Source: Streptomyces sp. NRRL B-1140 (GTDB lineage Bacteria; Actinomycetota; Actinomycetes; Streptomycetales; Streptomycetaceae). Taken from it: DNA of 64,000 nt. Of this stretch, positions 59,016-64,000 are shown in pieces. Below the pieces are notes generated by a model. That model made no database searches, was not told the DNA's origin, and was given only the letters and a program-made list of their open reading frames with translations. A program made the translations under genes and the position numbers. Position 1 is the stretch's first letter. Each line of letters opens with the position of its first letter. The DNA is taken from assembly GCF_001280065.1 (NCBI RefSeq), contig NZ_LGEA01000114.1, positions 124,001 to 188,000 of the forward strand. Reading direction: 5' to 3'.

Positions 59016-61237
59016 GCGCGACCGCACAGGAGCCCAGGAGCAGACGCCGCGCCGCCCCGCCCAAGCGCAAGGTTCCCAAGGCCCGGGCGAAGAGCGTCCG
59101 TACCCCCACCGTGCTCCAGATGGAAGCCGTCGAGTGCGGCGCCGCCTCTCTGGCGATGGTGCTCGGCCACTACGGCAAGCACGTCCCGCTGGAGGAGCTG
59201 CGCATCGCCTGCGGCGTCTCCCGGGACGGCTCGCGTGCCAGCAACCTCCTCAAGGCGGCCCGCTCCTACGGCCTGACGGCCAAGGGCATGCAGATGGACC
59301 TGGCCGCCCTCGCCGAGGTGAAGTCACCGGCCATCCTGTTCTGGGAGTTCAACCACTACGTCGTCTACGACGGCATGGGCCGGCGCTTCGGACGCCGTGG
59401 TGTCTACATCAACGACCCGGGCAAGGGCCGCCGTTTCGTCCCCATGGAGGACTTCGACGGCAGCTTCACCGGTGTCGTGCTGGTGATGGAGCCCGGCGAG
59501 GACTTCACCCGGGGCGGCCGCAAGCCGGGCGTCCTGGGCGCCATGCCCGCACGGCTGCGCGGCACCGCGGGCACCATGCCCGCCGCGGTCCTGGCCAGTC
59601 TGCTGCTGGTGGCGGTCGGCGCGGCGGTGCCCGCGCTCAGCCGCACCTACATCGACGAGTTCCTGATCGGCAACCAGACCTCGCTGCTCGGCGTGCTGTT
59701 CACGTCGATGGCGGCCTGCGTGCTGCTCACGGTCGTACTGACCTGGCTTCAGCAGGCCAACCTGCTGCGCGGCCGCATCATCTCCTCCACTCTCTCCAGC
59801 GCCCGCTTCCTGCGGCATCTGCTGAGGCTGCCGGTGACGTTCTTCTCCCAGCGCAGCCCCGCCGACCTGGTGCAGCGCCTGCAGTCCAACGACGCGGTGT
59901 CCGAGACCCTGTCCCGCGACCTCGCGGCGGCGGGCGTGGACGCGATCGTGGTCGTCCTGTACGCGGTGCTGCTCTACACCTACGACCCGCAGCTGACCTT
60001 CGTCGGCATCGGCGTGGCCCTGCTGAACATCGTGGCGATGCGGGTCGTCATCCGGCTGCGCGCGACGCGTACGGCGAAGCTGCGCGCGGACACCGCACGT
60101 CTCACCAACACCGCGTACACGGGCCTGCAGCTCATCGAGACGATGAAGGCGACCGGCGGCGAGGACGGCTACTTCCGCAAATGGGCCGGGCAGCACGCCA
60201 CCACCCTGGAGGAGCAGCAGCGGCTCGGCGTGCCGAGTGCCTGGCTGGGCGTGGTGGCGCCGACGCTGGCCACCCTCAACAGCGCGCTGATCCTGTGGAT
60301 CGGCGGCATGCGGGCGGTCGAGGGGCACATCTCGGTCGGTCTGCTGGTCGCCTTCCAGGCCCTGGTCACCCGCTTCACGGCCCCGCTGACCCGGCTGAAC
60401 GGTGTCGCGGGCCGCATCCAGGACTTCGCCGCGGACGTGGCCCGGCTGAAGGACGTGGAGAACTTCAAGGCCGACCCGCTCTACGGCCGCCCCGGCTCCG
60501 GGGAGTCCACGCGCCGCCTCCAGGGCCATGTCGAGCTGGAGAACATCACGTTCGGCTACAGCCCCCTCGACAAGCCCCTGCTGTCCGGCTTCGACCTGAC
60601 CGTCGGCCCCGGTCAGCAGGTGGCGCTGGTGGGCGGCTCGGGCAGCGGCAAGTCCACGGTGTCCCGGATGATCTCCGGGCTGTACGCGCCCTGGGAGGGC
60701 GTGATCCGCATCGACGGGCAGCGCATCGAGGACATCCCGCGCGGTGCGCTGGCCGCCTCGGTCTCCTTCGTCGACCAGGACGTGTTCCTCTTCGAGGGCA
60801 CCGTCCGCGACAACGTGGCGCTGTGGGACCCGTCGATCCCGGACGACGCGGTGGAGGACGCGCTGCGCGACGCCGCCCTGTACGACGTGATCACACGCCG
60901 CCCGGGCGGCATCCACAGCAAGGTGGAGCAGGACGGCCGCAACTTCTCCGGCGGGCAGCGCCAGCGCCTGGAGATCGCGCGGGCGCTGGTGCGCCGGCCG
61001 AGCATCCTGGTGCTCGACGAAGTGACGAGTGCGCTGGACGCGGAGACCGAGCAGGTCGTGATGGACAACCTGCGCCGGCGCGGCTGCGCCTGCGTGGTGA
61101 TCGCGCACCGGCTCAGCACGGTCCGCGACAGCGACGAGATCGTCGTCCTGCAGCACGGCACGGTCGTGGAGCGGGGACGGCACGAGGACCTGGTGGCCCG
61201 CGGCGGAGCGTACGCGGCACTGGTCAGGGAGCGGTGA
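59012..61237 (+). CDS. NHLM-type ABC transporter with C39 peptidase domain
   Basis: This peptidase-containing ABC transporter has 741 aa. The C39 domain reads TPTVLQMEAVECGAASLAMV with nucleophile Cys 42, the His in WEFNHYVVYDG and Asp in INDPGKG. A membrane domain and an ATPase with VGGSGSGKSTV, FSGGQRQRLEIARALV, LVLDEVTSALD and IAHRLS follow. It removes the double-glycine leader of the precursor while exporting it. Its start overlaps the adaptor stop (ATGA) and the second ABC subunit begins two bases after its stop. Confidence 0.93.
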   Translation: MSATAQEPRSRRRAAPPKRKVPKARAKSVRTPTVLQMEAVECGAASLAMVLGHYGKHVPLEELRIACGVSRDGSRASNLLKAARSYGLTAKGMQMDLAALAEVKSPAILFWEFNHYVVYDGMGRRFGRRGVYINDPGKGRRFVPMEDFDGSFTGVVLVMEPGEDFTRGGRKPGVLGAMPARLRGTAGTMPAAVLASLLLVAVGAAVPALSRTYIDEFLIGNQTSLLGVLFTSMAACVLLTVVLTWLQQANLLRGRIISSTLSSARFLRHLLRLPVTFFSQRSPADLVQRLQSNDAVSETLSRDLAAAGVDAIVVVLYAVLLYTYDPQLTFVGIGVALLNIVAMRVVIRLRATRTAKLRADTARLTNTAYTGLQLIETMKATGGEDGYFRKWAGQHATTLEEQQRLGVPSAWLGVVAPTLATLNSALILWIGGMRAVEGHISVGLLVAFQALVTRFTAPLTRLNGVAGRIQDFAADVARLKDVENFKADPLYGRPGSGESTRRLQGHVELENITFGYSPLDKPLLSGFDLTVGPGQQVALVGGSGSGKSTVSRMISGLYAPWEGVIRIDGQRIEDIPRGALAASVSFVDQDVFLFEGTVRDNVALWDPSIPDDAVEDALRDAALYDVITRRPGGIHSKVEQDGRNFSGGQRQRLEIARALVRRPSILVLDEVTSALDAETEQVVMDNLRRRGCACVVIAHRLSTVRDSDEIVVLQHGTVVERGRHEDLVARGGAYAALVRER

Positions 61238-61238
61238 G

Positions 61239-64000
61239 ATGACGGCCGTTCACGAAGGACACGACGGCGACCTGGTGCTGGGCGCCTTCGGGCAGATGGG
61301 CTCGCGCATCGACTGCGCCGGGTTCAACCGACTCGACCTCGAAGGCCCGCAGGTGCTGTGGCTGGTCGCGTCCGGTGCCGTGGACCTGTTCGCGGTGGAC
61401 GCAGGGCAGCAGGGTCACTGGCACCACCTGGGCCGGCTGGAGGCGGGCTCGCTGGTGCTCGGCCCGGTGCCGGGCCCGCAGCACACCCTGGTGGCCCGGC
61501 CGCTGCGGGACTGCGTGGTGCACCGCATCGGCCTGCGCGAGCTGTACCAGCCCGCCAACACGGCGACCTGGTCGTACGACGAGTACGGCAATCCGCAGTA
61601 CGTGCCGCCGACGACGAGCCCGCTGGAGTACGCGCTCGCCCTCGGGGTCGGGCGCAGCCTGTCGATCCTCTTCCAGGCGCCGATGGCCACCGAACGGGCC
61701 GCCGCGCCCACCGACGACGACGTGTTCTGGATGCAGGTGCCACCGGGCAGCGTGCAGTACGGCTCGCTGTACGGCGCGGAGGCCGCGGCCGACCTGCTGA
61801 TGGACCCCGCGCTGTGGCAGTCCATGGTCGACCAGCAGTACCGGCTGCTGACCACGCTGGACCGCTGGATCGAGCAGCTGGAGCAGACCCACGAGACGCG
61901 TACGGCCGAGGGCATCAAGGCCGGCGAGGCGGTGCGCGCCCAGGCGGACCAGACGCTGCTGGCCTCCATCGGCAAGCGGTCGGGCAAGCGGACCACCTCG
62001 GCCGACGCCGACGCCACGTACGCGGCCTGCAAGCTGGTCGGGCAGGCGGCGGGGATCCGGATCACCGAGCCGACCCAGAAGGGCACCGGCGGCGACCGCC
62101 TCGATCCGGTGGAGCAGGTCGCCCTGGCCTCGCGGGTGCGCACCCGGGCGGTCCGGCTCGACGGCCACTGGTGGCGGGACAACGTGGGGCCGCTGGTCGG
62201 TCAGCGAGCCCTGTCGGGGGCACCGGTGGCGCTGCTGTGGCGGCGCGGCGGCTATGTCGCGGTGCATCCGTCCACCGGGCGCGAGACGCCGGTCGAGAAG
62301 GCCAACGCCGACGAGTTCGAGCCGCGCGCGGTGATGTTCTACCGTCCGCTGCCGGAGCGCGGGCTCAGCCCGCTGGGGCTGCTGCGGTTCTGCATGCAGG
62401 GCATGCGCGGCGATCTGACGGGGCTGTTGCTCAGCGGTCTGGTCACGGTGGCGATCGGCGCACTGGTGCCGGTCGCCACCGGCAAGGTGCTGGGCGAGTT
62501 CGTGCCGAAGGCGCAGACGGGTCTGATCGTGCAGGTGTGTCTCGCGGTGATGCTGAGCAGTGTGGTGGCCGCGGCCTTCATGCTGTTGCAGAACCTGACC
62601 ATCCTGCGGATCGAGGGCCGGATCGAGGCCACGCTCCAGCCGGCGGTGTGGGACCGGCTGCTGAGACTGCCGACGAAGTTCTTCACCGAGCGCTCCACCG
62701 GCGAACTGGCCAGCGCGGCCATGGGCATCAGCTCGATCCGCAGGCTGCTGGCGGGGGTCGGGCCGACGGTCGCCCAGTCGGTGACGGTCGGCGTGATGAA
62801 CCTGGCGCTCTTGTTCTGGTTCAGCGTGCCGATGGCGATGGCCGCGATCGGCATGCTGGTCGTCATCGCGTCGGTGTTCCTGGCGCTGGGGCTGTGGCAG
62901 GTGCGCTGGCAGCGGCGTCTTGTGGTGCTGGCCAACAAGCTGAACAACCAGGCGTTCCAGACGCTGCGCGGTCTGCCGAAGCTGCGAGTGGCCGCCGCCG
63001 AGAACTACGCGTACGCCGCGTGGGCGTCGGAGTTCGCGCGCAGCCGGGAACTCCAGCAGAAGGTCGGGCGTATCAAGAACCTCACGACGGTGCTGGGCGC
63101 GGTGTACCTGCCGCTGTGCACCCTGCTGATGTTCATGCTGCTGGCCGGTCCGGCCCGGGGCTCGATGTCGGCGGCGGCGTTCCTCACCTTCAACACCTCG
63201 GTGACGATGGTGCTGACCTCCGTCACCCAGCTGACGGGCTCGTTCGTCTCGGCGGTCGCCGCGCTGCCGCTGTTCGAGGAGATCAAGCCGGTGCTGGACG
63301 CGACGCCGGAGGTGCGTACGGCGAGCACCCGGCCGGGTCCGCTGACCGGGGCGATCGAGGCGCGGCGGGTGTCCTTCCGTTACGCGGACGACGGCCCCCT
63401 GGTCCTGGACGACGTGTCGTTCGAGGTGCGGCCGGGCGAGTTCGTCGCGGTCGTCGGCCCGAGCGGCTGCGGGAAGTCGACACTGCTGCGGCTGCTGATC
63501 GGCTTCGACCGGCCCGTGTCGGGCAGTGTGCTGTACGACGGGCAGGACCTGGCGGCCCTGGACCAGTCGGCGGTGCGCCGTCAGTGCGGTGTGGTGCTCC
63601 AGCACGCGCAGCCGTTCAACGGCTCCATCCTGGACGTCATCTGCGGCACCGAGCCGTACACGCCGGAGGAGGCGATGGCGGCGGCGGAGATGGCGGGTCT
63701 CGCCGAGGACATCAAGCGGATGCCGATGGGGCTGCACACCATCGTCGCGGGCAGCGGAGCCGTCTCCGGCGGCCAGCGCCAGCGGCTGATGATCGCCCAG
63801 GCGCTGATCCGCCGGCCGCGCATCCTCTTCTTCGACGAGGCGACCAGCGCGCTCGACAACGAGACGCAGCGCACGGTCATCGAGAGCACCAAGGCCCTCA
63901 ACGCCACCCGGATCGTCATCGCGCACCGGCTGTCGACGGTGATGGACGCCGACCGGGTCGTGGTGATGGAGGACGGCAAGGTCATCCAGCAGGGCCCGCC
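61239..64000 (+). CDS. NHLM-type ABC transporter subunit without peptidase (cut by window end)
   Basis: The gene starts at ATG 61239, just after the preceding stop, and stays open to the window end (at least 920 aa). A long N-terminal region of about 350 residues without C39 motifs, as in the second ABC subunit of NHLM cassettes, is followed by membrane helices (LTGLLLSGLVTVAIGALVPV and others) and an ATPase with VVGPSGCGKSTL, VSGGQRQRLMIAQALI, ILFFDEATSALD and IAHRLST. It would pair with the C39 transporter. The 3' end and any further biosynthetic genes lie outside the window. Confidence 0.9.
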   Translation, partial: MTAVHEGHDGDLVLGAFGQMGSRIDCAGFNRLDLEGPQVLWLVASGAVDLFAVDAGQQGHWHHLGRLEAGSLVLGPVPGPQHTLVARPLRDCVVHRIGLRELYQPANTATWSYDEYGNPQYVPPTTSPLEYALALGVGRSLSILFQAPMATERAAAPTDDDVFWMQVPPGSVQYGSLYGAEAAADLLMDPALWQSMVDQQYRLLTTLDRWIEQLEQTHETRTAEGIKAGEAVRAQADQTLLASIGKRSGKRTTSADADATYAACKLVGQAAGIRITEPTQKGTGGDRLDPVEQVALASRVRTRAVRLDGHWWRDNVGPLVGQRALSGAPVALLWRRGGYVAVHPSTGRETPVEKANADEFEPRAVMFYRPLPERGLSPLGLLRFCMQGMRGDLTGLLLSGLVTVAIGALVPVATGKVLGEFVPKAQTGLIVQVCLAVMLSSVVAAAFMLLQNLTILRIEGRIEATLQPAVWDRLLRLPTKFFTERSTGELASAAMGISSIRRLLAGVGPTVAQSVTVGVMNLALLFWFSVPMAMAAIGMLVVIASVFLALGLWQVRWQRRLVVLANKLNNQAFQTLRGLPKLRVAAAENYAYAAWASEFARSRELQQKVGRIKNLTTVLGAVYLPLCTLLMFMLLAGPARGSMSAAAFLTFNTSVTMVLTSVTQLTGSFVSAVAALPLFEEIKPVLDATPEVRTASTRPGPLTGAIEARRVSFRYADDGPLVLDDVSFEVRPGEFVAVVGPSGCGKSTLLRLLIGFDRPVSGSVLYDGQDLAALDQSAVRRQCGVVLQHAQPFNGSILDVICGTEPYTPEEAMAAAEMAGLAEDIKRMPMGLHTIVAGSGAVSGGQRQRLMIAQALIRRPRILFFDEATSALDNETQRTVIESTKALNATRIVIAHRLSTVMDADRVVVMEDGKVIQQGP

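Noticed and set aside
1-64000. Search for tRNA or rRNA genes and for intact transposases
   Set aside because: No cloverleaf, CCA end, rRNA signature or DDE-type transposase motif was recognised; this was by eye and a dedicated scan could still find a tRNA.

Overview
The window is high-GC actinobacterial chromosome, almost certainly Streptomyces. The evidence is strong third-position GC, many GTG/TTG starts, ATGA/GTGA stop-start overlaps, several TetR/ROK/LysR regulators, mycothiol-dependent formaldehyde detoxification, SpoIIE-type phosphatases, streptogrisin-like secreted proteases and a complete SapB (ram/amf) lanthipeptide locus. No rRNA, tRNA, CRISPR array or intact transposase was seen.

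Layout. 1-6.4 kb: a TetR regulator and a DUF35 gene sharing a repeated operator, a PPOX/F420 protein, a MalY-type aminotransferase, a DUF3800-like protein with a coupled 34-aa ORF, a membrane-anchored S1 protease, and an EamA transporter pseudogene carrying two inverted short repeats. 6.5-12.3 kb: a ROK repressor divergent from a CUT1 sugar ABC transporter operon with a Gfo/Idh/MocA dehydrogenase. 12.3-18.4 kb: an L,D-transpeptidase, an SDR, a coupled mycothiol dehydrogenase/MBL pair, an ABC exporter and an NTF2-like protein. 18.5-25.6 kb: a coupled TetR/membrane-protein pair divergent from a YncE-like protein, an endoglycoceramidase-like GH5, and a TetM-type ribosomal protection protein with an overlapping leader ORF. 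25.7-34 kb: XdhC, an ABM monooxygenase, two MDR dehydrogenases, a CMD protein, a beta-helix exoprotein and a phosphoesterase/methyltransferase/TetR operon. 34.2-40.9 kb: a dTDP-L-rhamnose locus (rfbA-B-D plus a methyltransferase on one strand, a GT2 and rfbC on the other, meeting at a perfect terminator). 41-43.3 kb: a CBS protein and a LysR/PfpI pair.

43.4-64 kb is the developmental and secretion part. ramC-ramS-ramA-ramB with convergent ramR encodes the class III lanthipeptide SapB (AmfS type), its synthetase and its exporter. SpoIIE-type phosphatases lie on both sides. Beyond a very large convergent terminator lies a secreted S1 protease with a roughly 90-residue Gly/Ala/Asp/Glu tail. It is followed by an NHLM-type export cassette: a 71-aa double-glycine precursor, an HlyD-like adaptor, a C39-peptidase ABC transporter and a second ABC subunit cut by the window end. 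The precursor core has no cysteine and is built of repeated Val/Thr/Gly segments, and no modifying enzyme is visible. This orphan cassette is the best candidate for an undescribed system.

All gene calls were made by reading translated sequence and motifs; no database search was possible. Starts were chosen by ribosome-binding site and family length and are uncertain where stated.
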